Source of the DNA: Apostichopus japonicus
Lineage: Eukaryota > Echinodermata > Holothuroidea > Aspidochirotida > Stichopodidae
Direction: 5' to 3'
NCBI RefSeq assembly: GCF_037975245.1
Contig: NC_092565.1
Span: 2,987,499-3,051,498 of the forward strand
Length of the DNA stretch: 64,000 nucleotides
Part shown: one piece after another, positions 1 through 33,400 of the stretch
Layout of the letters: each line of letters opens with the position of its first letter
Numbering within the stretch: position 1 is the first letter of the stretch
Made by a program: the position numbers and the translations under genes
The notes under the pieces: generated by a model
What the model saw: only the letters and a program-made list of their open reading frames with translations
What the model was told of the DNA's origin: nothing
Databases searched by the model: none

Positions 1-30
1 CACTTCCTGCAGACAATCCGTAAGTTCAGT

Positions 31-398
31 TTAAAGGCATTGAAGACTGGCCCCAAACCGCGTGCGGCCATCTGAATAAGTTAACTTTCCGTTGCTTGCA
101 AGTGACGTTTTGTTTGTGTCGCTACAAAATGCAGACAGTAATGAAACGTGATACCTTGTTATCTATAGCTGGACCTGACATGTCCATTGGTGTATCGTTT
201 GTACACTGTGCTGTGGGTATTGACCGCAGCTGTATGTACTGACTGTACACTAGTGCCTAATTACGGATGGTAGCAAGCTGTGTGTGTATTTTCTGGGATT
301 GATGGTGTTGTCTAACACTTCTGTTACACCTCATTCGAAACTAGGTCAGATTACCGGCATGAGATGTTTCTTTTTTCGCGAGTCTTCACACCCTTTAA
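31..398 (+). mobile_element. MITE family A, copy 1 (TTAA-flanked)
   Basis: Non-autonomous DNA element of about 368 bp. It begins TTAAAGGCATTGAAGACT and ends AGTCTTCACACCCTTTAA, an imperfect 18-bp terminal inverted repeat (14 of 18 match) whose outer four bases are TTAA. Two more copies lie at 7385-7756 and 27905-28246, both in the opposite orientation, and share internal blocks such as CTAACACTTCTG and AACAAGGTATCACG (or complements). No ORF. TTAA ends suggest a piggyBac- or Kolobok-type transposase source (inference). It lies upstream of the first visible Skeletor-like exon, probably in an intron. Confidence 0.8.
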
Positions 399-537
399 CA
401 AAACAGCTACTTCAGCTGGTGACATATTCATAATCTAAATAACCAAAAACTGCATTTTGACCACTACGCATGGATGAAATAATAAAACAAGGCATTAATT
501 AATTAAATATACCTTGCCAAAGGTCACATTGTCAGTC

Positions 538-1130
538 TTGGCTAAATTTGTGCGAAATTGCATTACACAAACTAATTATTGACTGTATGGTTGATGGGAC
601 TTCAAACTCGATGTGTGTGCACATGCCTAAGCATTGGTTGTAGCATCTGTGTGATTAACTATGCCATGCAGTTAAAGTCATCCAAATAACAAAAGACAGC
701 ATTTCTGCCATGATATGTATACCAATCGGATAACATTATGGTCAAAACCTTCAAACACAAGTAGACTATCACAGACTTTATGTCAACAGTCCATTAGTTA
801 ATGTAAAACACCAAAATCCATGTTATCAAAGTTCAAACAGCCAAATTTGTGCGAAAATGCATTTTTTTGAAAAACTATACTCATATTGACCATCAGGTCG
901 AAAGTCTTCAAATTTGATGGATATATGCCAGGGCATAAGTTGTAGATCCTGCGTGGCTAATGACATCATAGGGTCAAAGGTCAGAGGTCAAATAGCCAAG
1001 AGGCAGCATTTGGCCATTACATGTGTGAGTTGGGCAGCAATTTATGTCCCATTCTTGCACAAACAGTCGTATAGAGTACAATATCTCGTCGTCGGGGACA
1101 TAACAGGTAGGAATGAGACAAAAATAGGTA
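538..1130. repeat. Two diverged direct repeat units of about 300 bp
   Basis: Two stretches starting near 540 and 840 share ordered motifs: AAATTTGTGCGAAA, CTTCAAA followed by a GATG block, and GACAGCATTT versus GGCAGCATTT. They look like two old copies of one repeat unit. The second also carries GGTCAAAGGTCAGAGGTCAA. No coding potential recognised; boundaries are approximate. Confidence 0.4.
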
Positions 1131-1445
1131 CTTGTTGCCTTTGAACTCACTTGAGGCTGACCATAGATGTTGGAGTGGTGTAATATAATGTATTTGCCAC
1201 GATTGGTTGTGTGTTGCTTACCTTTTGCTAGTATTATCCCATAGGAATAACAATTGGAATTATAAGAATAATAGGAATGATAAATTTGGAGTGAATCAGA
1301 AGAAATGGAGCTCCGAAAGCAGCACTTGGCATATATTATGTAGATGTATGTATTTACTTCAAACCTAACCTTTGTTGTGAGATTTTACTTTTGTTCAGCC
1401 AGTCAAATCACAACATTCAATAGTCTGGTTGATTTGTTTTTCCAG

Positions 1446-8750
<7,305 letters not shown>

Positions 8751-8765
8751 GAAACATCACATCAC

Positions 8766-8771
8766 AATAAA
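8766..8771 (+). other. Poly(A) signal AATAAA, Skeletor-like gene
   Basis: The hexamer AATAAA begins 16 bases after the stop codon. Its position implies a very short 3' UTR unless downstream signals are used. Confidence 0.5.
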
Positions 8772-11700
8772 TGTTTCTCTTAATTGTAGTCTAGATACTA
8801 CAATTCGAATGCTGTTTTACCGTTCTTTTGTTTGTTACATCACTACACAGATAAATAAATCAGGTGGAAGCATTTAAAGTTTTTGTTTTTCCTAAATGTC
8901 ACAACTCGTTCTGGGATAACCCTCTCAAGTATTATTGATTGCTGTATGTGTTTAGTTAATCGGATGCTAATTATTTAGCTATGGTTTTGTGCATCCTTAA
9001 GCATTATATAATCATTTTGTTGTTAACGGGTATCGGAATTCCGTGAGATAACATTGACTCATTACTTTACGAATTAAATTTGGTGTTCTTGGTACTTTTA
9101 TAGATGGCAAAAGAGGCAGGGAAGAAGCTAAATTAAAGCTTGAACTAGGAAAGAAAGAGAACGTGAAACTAAGAAAAGGAAAAGGCCGACGCGCGTATAG
9201 AAAGAAAGAACATTCATTTTTGTATTAACCATAAACGTTGACAGAACCCTCAACGTAACAAAACTAGGACCATAAGAAGGAAAGGATGCCATATGAAGCA
9301 TAAAAATTTAAAAGTTTAAAAGGATTTATACAGAAAATGATGACTTTCTTTTGTTCTATGTAACCAATATTAATTTGATTGTTGTTGTAAGTAATTATAT
9401 TGAACCTTTGAAACTCATATACTCTCTCTGTCCGTCTTTACGCCGTTGTCGACTGCTCTCTTTAAAGAATCTGTGACACAAAATATCATTATTGATTAGA
9501 CAGAGATTGCCAACAGTTGCTTATAGTAAGACTGAATGTGCCTTAATACATAGTGTATTATACCACCTAAAGTCTATGACATTGAAGATGTTGAGTTTCA
9601 GATCATCTTGAGAAGTCTGTAAAATATGTAATCCTTTCAGTGCTACATATCTGTCATATGACATATTTGGTCTGTTCTAGTTCAGCTCATTGGTCTGTGG
9701 TTCATCTCAGTTGTTGGTAGTAGTTGTTTGTTGGATATTGTTAGGATAACACTAAAGTACTTTATGTTATAAATTGGATCTTGTTAGACTGGGATAACAC
9801 TACTGTAGGTAATATGTTTGGTACTTGATGTTAAATTTCTTAGTTCTATATGTTTAGTTTTTAGTCTGCTAATTTCTACAGTTATCTTTCAGTATTAATA
9901 GCTTCTTAATGCTAATGTGCCTTATGGAAATTACATTTCTACATATTTTACTACAGAAGTTTATATATATATTCTTTATATGCACAATTTTTAAATCTGC
10001 TATTTTGCCATTAAATGTTACATTAAAAATTGTTTAACAAGTTGCTTAAAAATTGCATAAAATTAAACAAAATTAAAATTGCTTAAAATTAAACAAAATT
10101 AAAATTGCTTTAAGATTGTTTTTGGATGAAATATCAATAACAAATAACTTTTAGATGTAATAAATAATAGCAAATAATGTCCATTTTGATTGCATATAAT
10201 AAATAAACTTAATTTTAAAGCTTAATCAAATAAACTCTAATGACATTTTTTATGTCATAAAAGAGGTTGTTCAGTGTAACTGTGCTCTATTTTATTTTCC
10301 TTTAATTTTTAAATATAGAGTAGAAAATTGAAATTCAACTATAAGAAACAGCAGCTAGAAATGATTAGATTTGGCATGATGGGTAAATTCTGTTATATCT
10401 TAAGAATGATAGACAATTATGTTTTCCTTTATTATAGATAAACGAAAGATATATGTGTCAACATTGCAGTGATGCAGTTGAGAAGAATATGTTATTTCAT
10501 TCAATTTAGGCTGACTGTAAAGCATATCCTTGGCAATTGATGATGAAATCAGTTAGTGAACAATTTAATCATTTAACATTCTGACTTAATTAATGGTGGA
10601 TTAATAAGTACATTTGAGTGGCACGGGAGAGGGGGGGAGGGGGGAGGGCGATAAACCCTATGATAACAAATACATTGGGGTCAATTTACCATTTTTGGTC
10701 TGGAGGTTAACAAGTGTGAGTGTATGGGTGTTAATTACCAAAACATCTCTCATAAGTTCCTCTTAATCTTGTACTGAAGGATGACTTCAGACACATATTT
10801 AATCTTGATATGCAAACAGTGCAAAAGCTTTAAATTTGTGAGAAATCCACCTGAATTTTACACATTGGCTGCCTAAAGAACACAAACGACCTTTGACCTC
10901 CACCAAACCATTATATTTTTGCTGGTGAAGTGATAGGTACACATGAAGTATGAGGTCTAGCAAGCATTTTCTCCATGATATATCATATTTTCAAGAGTGC
11001 CCCAGCTATTTTGAATTCTACTAACCATAATTGAGCCTGTGACCTCAAAAAGATAGCACAACTTTCCTTATGGTGACATACTCTTATTAGCATCTATATC
11101 AATCCACCCGAATGTTCTCCTATCTCAGGAAAAGTGCCAAAAGCAGAAGGAGAACATCTTATATGATATGTTAACAATCAGGATCTGTTTTTTTTATTTT
11201 GTGGCTTGCATGTTGAAGAGCATGAATGGAAGTACATGTGGTGCAAAAATTGGGTCAATTGAGACAATTTTAAACCCCTTTAGCCTCCCAGGGGCAGCGT
11301 ACGAAAATTGTTTACTACTGAGTGAAGCAGTTTGTTTACAAGTGATGAAAACTTCAGGCTCTGTTAGCAAAAAATCTGTGGGGTCATGGTACGGAAAATT
11401 GATTGTGCCATGAAAGGCCAACTTGTCAGCTATCCAGTGACGGGTGGTAGAGGTCAGTGCAAGCAACCACTTGTAGAGCACACCTCTGATTCCTTGTCGA
11501 AAGCGTGTACTTCTGCCCTACTCCTTTCCTTTCCTTTTCTGATTGCTTCTCTTCCATTTACTCCACACCCCCTCCCTAAGGTCCACCTCAGTCTTGGTCG
11601 TAGTATAATACAGATGGCCTCATCGTCTTTGCATGCCCTTAAAATATCATTCTAAAATTCATGGAGTTGGATATTATCGAAATCCAACACTTGGTTGACT

Positions 11701-11939
11701 ACTGCTAAGAAAAAACTAGGGGGAAAACGATATGGGTGAAATGATATGGGATTTAATGTATGTCGGTTCTTTTCCTATGCCGTCAACGTGTTGTTATTGT
11801 TCGCTAGCTTCAATCCTGCACTATTAGCACCATATGTATGTGTGGTTGTACGCTCCACGTACAGTTGTTTGGTTTTCCGTGCCTAGGTTCGTCCTTGGTG
11901 ACTTTTTCTTGAAAAGTCCCTCCAACGTTCATTATAAAT
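8772..11939. other. Intergenic region with no recognised gene
   Basis: AT-rich spacer between two + strand genes. It holds a short tandem repeat around 10050-10120 (AAAATTAAACAAAATT-type units) and a G-run near 10630. The stretch 10860-11110 resembles dispersed repeats carrying GACCTTTGACCTCC. No reading frame shows family features. The CCDC149 promoter must lie near its right end. Confidence 0.5.
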
Positions 11940-24619
<12,680 letters not shown>

Positions 24620-27075
24620 TCAGTAAATGTAATCTTACTTCATTGGAATATTGGAAATTGATATTTAAAAAATAAGGGAGAAATGAAAGGAGGTACTTGG
24701 GTCAAATGCTGGTCATTTCGTTAGAAAGAAAGCTTTGTAGGACATGAATCGAACAAAGGACAAAGAACAATTGATTTATACTCTCTTTGTCTGAAATGTA
24801 ATGATAATGCCTTCCACTACCATAAGCAGTATGCACTGCATGAAAGATAATTTATTATTAATGTTATTCAATCTATTTACAAAGAAAGGTAAAGAGTATA
24901 CAGCTAACTAGAAAGTATTGTTTATATTTTGTTGCTATTCAAGGGTGGAGGTGGGTGGGGGGGGGCAGGATGAAGGGTTTGCGGCCCATAGACATTATTA
25001 TTTAAATTATTATTTATTTATACGCATTAAGCACACGTTAACCTTGATCTTTTGAATTATTGAAGAGGCTATAAGAAATCAATCCTTGTGAAATCAAAAG
25101 TACTATGAAGTCAAATTTATCTGGAATGTTTGGAATTTTTTCCTGAAGCTAGGGTGTAAAGTAATTGATGCACCCATGTTTAAATTGTGAAGTAATTAAT
25201 TAAGTTGTTGACAGAGCTTCAGGGTGGCCCTGCATATTTTCTCTCTCTGTTACCTTTTTCCCCTTTGTTCATTATTTATTTTACTTCGTTAGCTGCAACT
25301 AATTAGTGTCTGACCTATTGTTTTGTTTAACCTCACCGTCAGACCCGCTCCACTCATCTCAACTCTATTCTGTTCATATTGTTCCCTCACATTATAGCAT
25401 GTGTAATAGCAATACGTGTTTACAAAGTCTAAATTAGAAATAACCCCATCCAGAACATTCAACAGTATTAATTGTCAGCCTTTACGCAGTAAGCCCCCCA
25501 ATCAAGAAATTACTTTTAACTCTTGCATGAATTCTGTATAAGTGTAGCCAATATACCTCACCAGAAACTATCAGAAAAACCTATCCTTACAAGGGTTACC
25601 TTACTAGGCTCGTTTACAAGTTTATCGAACATCGACATAACAATGTTTCTGACAAGGCTACTAAAGCTTGCAAAACTATAATAATAAACGATAAATCTTC
25701 TTGCAAGAGATTGAGCAGGACTTACTTTTGTACAGCAAGCATTGCAAACACCTGTACAATGTACCACACCTGTCTAAATAGTTGCAGTTTTATTTTCCTA
25801 GTTAAATTCCAGGTGCTTGAACCTGTTACTGACTCATGCCAGCTTATCTTTTAATATGTAGATGATTCTGCTGCAACAATTGAACTGTGTAAATATCTCT
25901 TTAATTCTAATGCTTTGATCACAGCAGTGTACTGATTGTTGGTGATTTGTAACCAGATGTATGCTCATTATTCAATCAGTATTAAATATGCTAAACAGAT
26001 GCAAATTAACATTACAACTCCATCGCTGATCTTGACAATACCTAGCACCCTGCTGAACTATAATATTGTACTGAGTAGCTCCCGATTGACGACACTGAAA
26101 TTGTCATCTTTGCAAATTTATGGTTGGAAATACCAACTGGGAGATACATGTTAAATATTTGAATAATGTAAATGAAAGTAATAATTTCAGACACTTTTTG
26201 CATTTTCACTGATCACCAGTTTTCTCATAAACCTGACACAAACTGACCCAATTCCATCAAATGGATTATGAGTCAGACATTGGTTGTATACATCAATGAC
26301 CTGTAATCTGCAGAGGTTAAAATACTGATAACAGACACATGCTAATATGCTCTTTCTTAATATGTTCTTTGTACTAATGAACAACAATATCTTTAGAGAC
26401 ATATTTTATGTATGTGTGATTGGCTGAGATCAATTGTTAATAGTGTTAGGAGAAAGCTCCCTTCATGCCTGACTCTTTGTTGCAAGTATTATACATACAT
26501 ATTGTAAATGGTATCACACCTTATTTAGTTATATGATTCTTATTTTATGCTGTCGTTTGATATCTCAGATCACCCAACAATGGTTTATCAGTGTCTCACC
26601 TCACAGCTGTAGATAGGACATTATGTTATATTTGTCGAAGAACAAAGGAGGGGTAAACAATGTAATATGCATTAATTGTTGCGTGATCAAACTAATTGCA
26701 TGGATGGTATTACCATTCATAGGTGCAATTACTACTTACATACAGTTCAAATGATTGAACTTGAATGTTCAATAAAGGCTTCCAATGACTGATATACGAT
26801 GGACGGATAATAAAACCAGGACACAACATTCACAATTACAGTGAGTTTGTTAATAAGAAATGTTTAATATGAATTTGATCATATGTTAGAAAGATAATTT
26901 CATTAGGAAGAACATTGATGACTAAGATGATATTGGCTCTTTGAGCATTCATAATGTAAACTGTTTAATAACTAATGGAACATGGGATAAGTAGTGTTTT
27001 CATTTTTAACTTTAATAACAACCTCTTCTGAATACTAAATACTGAGTTGTGGATAAGTGATCAATTCCTAAACAT

Positions 27076-27298
27076 AAGTTATGACCAGGAAATCCATGGT
27101 TTGAGTCACTCCAAGATTAATGTATGTCGTCCAGTTACAGAGTTGTTGACAATTGACAATTCAAAATCATGGACATTAAATATGAATGTAAGAGACTGAC
27201 TTCAGTCAGCTTGCGGCTTTGATAAGCTAATGAGGCTTCTTCGCGAGTTCCTGCTTGCAGGAGGATCTAAAATACATACATACACACACACAAATCGT
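27076..27298 (+). mobile_element. tRNA-derived SINE, copy 1 (head degraded)
   Basis: Matches the copies at 33308 and 37338 from the B-box-like GGTTTGAGTCACTCC through CGTCCAGTTACAGAGTTG, GACTGACTTC, CAGCTTGCGGCTTTGATAAG and CTTCTTCGCGAGTTCC, and ends in an ACATACATACACAC tail. The A-box end is not recognisable. Confidence 0.8.
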
Positions 27299-27904
27299 AC
27301 CTTAGGATGCAGGTGATTCCAAAAAATGAAGTTTCTCTCTTTACTGTATGGTTGATATTATTTATTTTGAGAATGGGATGTTAAGGAGAGCTTAACTGTC
27401 AAATTATTATTGTGAAGATAATGCCAAAAAAAAAATTAGAATATTAAAAAGTCATGTAATGTATTCAAACCCTGTTACAGGGACAAAATATTCTTTGTTT
27501 TATGAATTGAATCTGACGACAGTACTTTTAGTTACGTTTAGTTAAGTTATCTACTTATATATTTCTACATTCCTTTTGGTGCAATGTTAACTTATTTCTT
27601 TGTTTTTCTGTCTTTTACACTAAATTCTGTTTCAAAGTCCTCCCACTGGAAAGATGGGTCTCAGTGACCACAAACCTGGTTAAGATAAAATAATGAAATG
27701 GAAGATATGGGAATAAGTTGGCTATGTTTATCTGTAATCTACATGGCTACGGGTTGACCGCATTATGATCATAAGGTCACGTCGGTTGTAGTCAAGGGTT
27801 TGACCCATGCTGTCCTAGGATCCCAGCTATCTCCTACATTGGATGTTTACATGCTTGATCCAGGTATATGAAGACACTTGTAAATTTGGTTGGTGGTTTT
27901 GCTT

Positions 27905-28246
27905 TTAAAGGGAGTGAAGACCCTGGCACAAAGAATGTCATTTAGAATGAGGTGTACCAGAAGTGTTAGACACCACCATCGATCCCAGAAAATACACACA
28001 CAGCTTGCTACCGTCAGTAATTAGAGACTAGTGTACAGTCAGTACATGCAGCTACGGTCAATACCCACAGCACAGTGTACAAACAATACAGCGATGGACA
28101 TCTCAGGTCCAGCTAAAGATAACAAGGTATCACGTTTCATTACTGTCTGCATATTGTAGCAACAAAAAAAAAAATGCCACTTGCAAGCAATGGAAACTTT
28201 TTCAGAGGGCGGCACGTGGTTTGGGGCGAGTCTTCAGTGCCTTTAA
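27905..28246 (-). mobile_element. MITE family A, copy 3 (reverse)
   Basis: About 342 bp, from TTAAAGGGAGTGAAGACC to CTTCAGTGCCTTTAA, with TTAA at both edges. Internal blocks CAGAAGTGTTAGACACC and AACAAGGTATCACGTTTCAT match copies 1 and 2. Intergenic. Confidence 0.85.
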
Positions 28247-30351
28247 GCAAATTCCTAGTTCCTATATACAGAAGCTTTTGTGGATTATTTAAGTGTGGTA
28301 ACTAAACTGAGACTGTATTATCAAGGGCATTAATATGCTTCCATTTGGTCTTTGATGAGCTTCAGAAATGGTTCATAGTGTTGAGGTATTTTCCCTCTTT
28401 TCATTCCATTTTGATTTAAGGAAGAGCTCTCTTGTAACAATTAGCTATTACGGCTACTACATACATCATTGAACATGTTTATTGTTTTAGAGTATTATTA
28501 TAAATTACTATTTATTATTCTAGTATAGATGGACGTGACATATTAGCGTAGCAGTGTCATAGCCAGAAAAATGTTAAGCAGAGTAACATGCAGGAGTACC
28601 TACTAGGGAGAGGGGGGGGGAGGGAGGGAGGGGAGGACACTTTCACTATGTTTGTCTGTATATGTAGGATATGGAACCAATCAAGACGTATGTTATCTGC
28701 ATACAGTTTGTAGTGAGGATGTGGAAAGGCAAGGAGAAGTTTTTTCCATGGGAATCAATTCCATTTTGCTGCCTGTTGCTATGGCATCCTAGCATGGCAG
28801 TGTAATACAGGGGTCGTCTGGGTAAGAGTACTAAATGAAGTTGGCATGTCCAATCCTGTGTAATACAGATGTGAGTATTAGAAATTTGGAAAGGTTACCT
28901 TCAAGTGAGTTAACTGTGGGAGGGGGAAGTTGGGTGGGCTAGGGGTGGGGAGGGGATGGGGCAGGGGGTGGTGAATTAAAGCCAATTAATAAATTTAAGT
29001 TCTGGTGCAAGAGGATATTAGTTAACATCCTTATTAACAAATCCTAATTTATCTTTAAATGAAAATTCTACTATTTCTTTTGTTGTTTTGTTCGTTTTTA
29101 GTTTCATTTTTGTTTCTCTTTCAGTCTTGCTCATCAATAATATTCTGTGCAATAGATGAATTATTAAATGAATGTCTGTTATACTTGCAATTCTTTGTGA
29201 TGAGAGTTTGACCAACCTGTCTCCATGCAGTACATCCACTCTGATGGTAAAAGTGAGCCATTCTCATCAACAACCAGGGGTACTACCACCTATTTTGTAT
29301 TGGGGGTGGGGGGGGGGGGGTAGGGTTACAGATAGTAAGTCACCAAACTACCAAATTTAGTCAGTGGTTATGGAGAGAGGTCTAAGGGAAGGGAGTTCCC
29401 CACCCTCATTGTTGGCCAGGATCTTATTCTGAGATGGATCAGAATTGCAGTCAACTTGGTTTAAAATACTTTTGTAAAAGAAACTCCCTTTTGAATAACT
29501 TGTCGTCTCTGTATTGCAAATGTTGCTGTTGATTTCCTTTCAAACAAGATTCTACAAAAAACGAACTATACACTTTTCAATGTACAAATTGCCAATTGTA
29601 ATTAATGAATTTCAATGATTTCAGTCACTATGTATTAAATGTCTTCTGGTAGATATATATAATCATATTTTATGCGCAGGTAGAGTCTGGTAAATGGCAA
29701 CCCTGTTGAAGAGATAAAAAAGAAGCACAAAATATCAAATATTCAAAGAATGCAAAAAATACCAAATAATATTGAGCAAACAACTTCCTCTGAGGTAGTA
29801 TATAAACTTATTGACCAGTCGAAACCCTGTAGCTACCGTAAAATTACAATTACTTAACCTACATGAGACAATTAAAATTTCCATCATGGATAAAAATTCT
29901 TTAAAGTAAATCTTACAATGCGCGCGTGAGCTAGACGGTGTAGATGGGTGAAATTCGGAAAGATCTTAATCTTGTTGATATCTATAACTTATCATATAAA
30001 GAGATGCCGTAGAACGTCTCCTAAATGGTAACCAGATTCTTCCCAAGAGTGCTAGACATGAAGGGCCCTATCACCATGGAGATACGAATGCGAAAAACAA
30101 AATCCTAAAGATTTCACGATCTGGTGGCGCTGTGACACATGGAACAAAATGGTCTGTCATGTAAGAACTTAAAACTTGAAACTCACAAACGAAAATAAAG
30201 TGTTCTTATGTTTGATTTTGCGGGTACCCGTTGTTAAGCGTTTCTAGCAAGATGAGATCGGTTTATATTCCATCCAGTCCCTTCCGCCTTCACCCTCCCC
30301 CATTCCCCTTACAAAAAACCCAGACAAAACATGAGCACGTACTTTATGAAT

Positions 30352-30498
30352 TCAAACTGGAGTGACTTTGTTTGATGGCAGGTAATAGTGAGGTTGATTG
30401 GTGGATGTAGGCAAGTAGTACTTTGCGATTCGCACATTCAAACAAATGAAAGGAATCAAGCAGATGGAGAATACGATACAACACAACCACGATAGGGT
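30352..30498 (-). CDS. PROM1: Prominin distal alternative terminal exon (23b)
   Basis: Acceptor TGTCTTTTACAG, then 48 codons and TGA. TM5 is TLSWLCCIVFSICLIPFICL followed by NVRIAKYY. The tail ends SNKVTPV, which fits a class I PDZ ligand (S/T-x-hydrophobic). It enters in phase 0, like the proximal alternative, so exon 31554-31643 can splice to either. Confidence 0.85.
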   Translation of the reverse strand, partial: TLSWLCCIVFSICLIPFICLNVRIAKYYLPTSTNQPHYYLPSNKVTPV

Positions 30499-33400
30499 CT
30501 GTAAAAGACAACGAAGACCACGTCAGTTAGAGCAGCATATATGCAGTTTAAACACTCACAATATTCACGAAGAAGAAGGAAAATAATGGATCTTTGTGTA
30601 TTATGTGTTTTTTATCTGTCGATACCTTTAGCTGCCGAAATTGTCGGAACCATGAATTGTTAACACTTTTACTGACGTTTTTCAAGACTTCCTGGTTTCA
30701 TTCCAAGAAGTTATTGGTCATTTGTTTTTGTTTTTAAACACATTTAGCGAATCTCACCAGGTCGTGCCACCAAACAAAGTTTGAATCATTCTTTGTTTTA
30801 TTTAAAGCAAAGGAATCAGTTTTCTTTTTATTCAATGCGGCTTACGGTGGATAAACTTTGATTGAGCCTGGGGGCGGTAGATACTGTGGATGTTGCACAT
30901 TAGAAGGTTGTGCTCGGCGGTGGTATTTAGCAATTCTGACATTGAAACAGATGAAGGGTAACAGACAGAGAGAAAACACAGACACACTCATCCAATAAAG
31001 GGTCTGGAGGAGTTGAAAAAATGAACAAAACGAGTAAAAGATTAATAGCAGGAAGAAGCTAATGAAAGAAAAGAGTTAGCGGAAGATCAAAATAGGCAAT
31101 AGATTGCAGGAAATCTTTACAACCACAGAGCATAGAGAAGTCCTATATCTTTTACGGTGAAGTAGATCAACAAGGAGGTGGGGAGGGGGGGTGGAAGGTC
31201 GTCGGTGACAAGAGAGATGTTCGGAAACTGGAAAATAATTGACAAATTTTCTGCCTAGTAAAATTTGGTGTCTAATTGATAAACGTGTCATCACAGTGAT
31301 ATCGCCCTTTACCCCCAACCCGACCAAATTATGCGTTACACTTCCCCCACCCCCATCGTCGTTTGGGGGTAAAGTATTTAGTCGTGGGCTTTTTGACACT
31401 CAGTCAGGGTAAACACGGTTTCAAAGGTGATCGGGTAAAAATGATTTTTTTTTTTGGTCAAAATTATCTACCTTAGTCATCTAATTCCCTTTCTGTAGGC
31501 TGTACGCAACTCATCCCGAAATATCATATTGTGTAATAATAATTTATACTTACAATTGCCGCCATGAAACCGTCACAGAATCCATTCACCAAAGAATCGT
31601 AGATCAATCGAACGATCCCGCATCTTCCGATGTCGTTTTTAACCTACGAAGCAACCATCGTAGCTTTAAACATAGATTATGGCTCGATCGCTATAGCAGC
31701 TGGTTTATGTAACACACTAATATAACGAAACAACGAAACATTCTATTGTCTCGATATTAGAGGACAAAGGCTATAAGTCGTATGTCTTATTGTAGGGCAA
31801 GAACCACGTTGCAGAAATGGGACGGAACCGTTTGTATTTACACTACATGCCATTGGACAATTATTCTCGTTATATCTCGAAATTGTGGGATATATGCAAC
31901 AATTTTATAAAAAGGTTTCTAAAAGCCCGGGTCACATCTGCGCGATTCAACACGCGATTCAACTCGCAATACAATTGAAGGTTGAATCGCGTGGTTAGAC
32001 ACGGGTATCAACTTGTTGCGCAATAAAAGTTGCGCCCTCGATTTGGGTTGATTTGCAATAGAGCAATGTCCTAATCAGCGCAACTTCTCAGAAGCAACTT
32101 TTCTGATTCGCGTGATTTTAGTTGCGAGTTGAATCGCGTGTTGAATCGCGCAGATGTGACCCGGCCTTAACTTGACTTGTTTACAACGCCATGGGGACCG
32201 AGGGAAGAGGAGGGGGGGGGGGGGGTGAGGGATTACCATTTTCTTTAACTTCAATATACTGATTGGTATTTGGATTCCCATGGCAAACAATTGTTCCTAT
32301 GTCCGCATTTTGGCGGATGTAAGTCCTACAAATACAAGTTTCTGGATCTCCCGGTTACCGTTTTTAGTGATTACTTACCCGCTCAATACTTTCATTTGTA
32401 AAATTTTCCGCTACAGTGACAATGTCGTCAATGAACGTTTCCAGGGTCTGGGAAATAAAGATTTGTACACATCAAAATATGTAGAATAGTTAAACACTAT
32501 TTTCTCTTCATTATAGAATTGGAATGGAACAAGTTAGTACAAGGTTAAGATAGTAGTAATAACACGATATTCTAATGCGGAAATGCCGGATAGTAAGAAT
32601 TATTTAAAAGGGATTATACTCGACATCCAAACACGCGGCCTTGATAATGAGTCAACTCTTAAACACATTAAGAAAGATATTCTTACGGAATGTAACTCAT
32701 ATCGGTGGTTATAAATTGATTTAGCTTCTTTTAATGTTTGCTATAAGGATTCTGATGGCTAGTTCATATAGCCTATACTTGAGTATTGAATACTAGTTGC
32801 TAGGTTGTAGTTAATTAAATATGATGCATATCTTATTTTGCATTTTAACTGTTAAATAATCCTTTGTTTTATAATGACTCACGGGGAAGCTATGTATAGA
32901 GTAAAATAAAAATTAATCAGAAAATTAATCTGAGACATTGATGTAACACATTGTCGGAAAATGTATCCGCGTATTACAATATTTTCGTCACATATATGCT
33001 GAACACACAGAAAGAGATTTATTGAACAATATACGACCCGCTATACATATCGCGATATTGATGGACTGAAATCGATGAATGATATACAAAGACGATTTGC
33101 GTAACAAAGAAATAATTTCATTACCTCGACAACGAGCAAGAGAGCATCGATTTGGACGAATTCCATGATGTCGTCCACAGATGTTAGGATGGGAGAAGTC
33201 TCCCCCTGAAAGAAAAACATTAAGACAAATTTCAAATGTATATATATACTTCCCTTCCCGTTGTAAGTGTATGTGTTGGTTCATGTTTCCGCACTTACAA
33301 GTTACTAGGGAGTGTTAGCTCAGTGGTTAACGCAGGTGCCTTCCAATCATAAGGTCCCCGGTTTGAGTCACTCCAAGATTAATGTACGTCGTCCAGTTAC

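Larger units (their letters stand above)
24620..30351. other. CCDC149 3' flank and intergenic spacer
   Basis: Between the CCDC149 stop and the distal prominin terminal exon, whose transcript converges from the right. AATAAA hexamers occur at 25683 and 26771, so the CCDC149 3' UTR could be long. It contains SINE copy 1, MITE-A copy 3 and several G-runs (near 24955, 28613, 28918, 29304). No coding sequence recognised. Confidence 0.5.

Noticed and set aside
33308-33380. Possible tRNA gene
   Set aside because: A and B boxes are present but the acceptor stem does not close and a ~150-bp body with a CATA tail follows; two further copies exist, so it is a SINE head.
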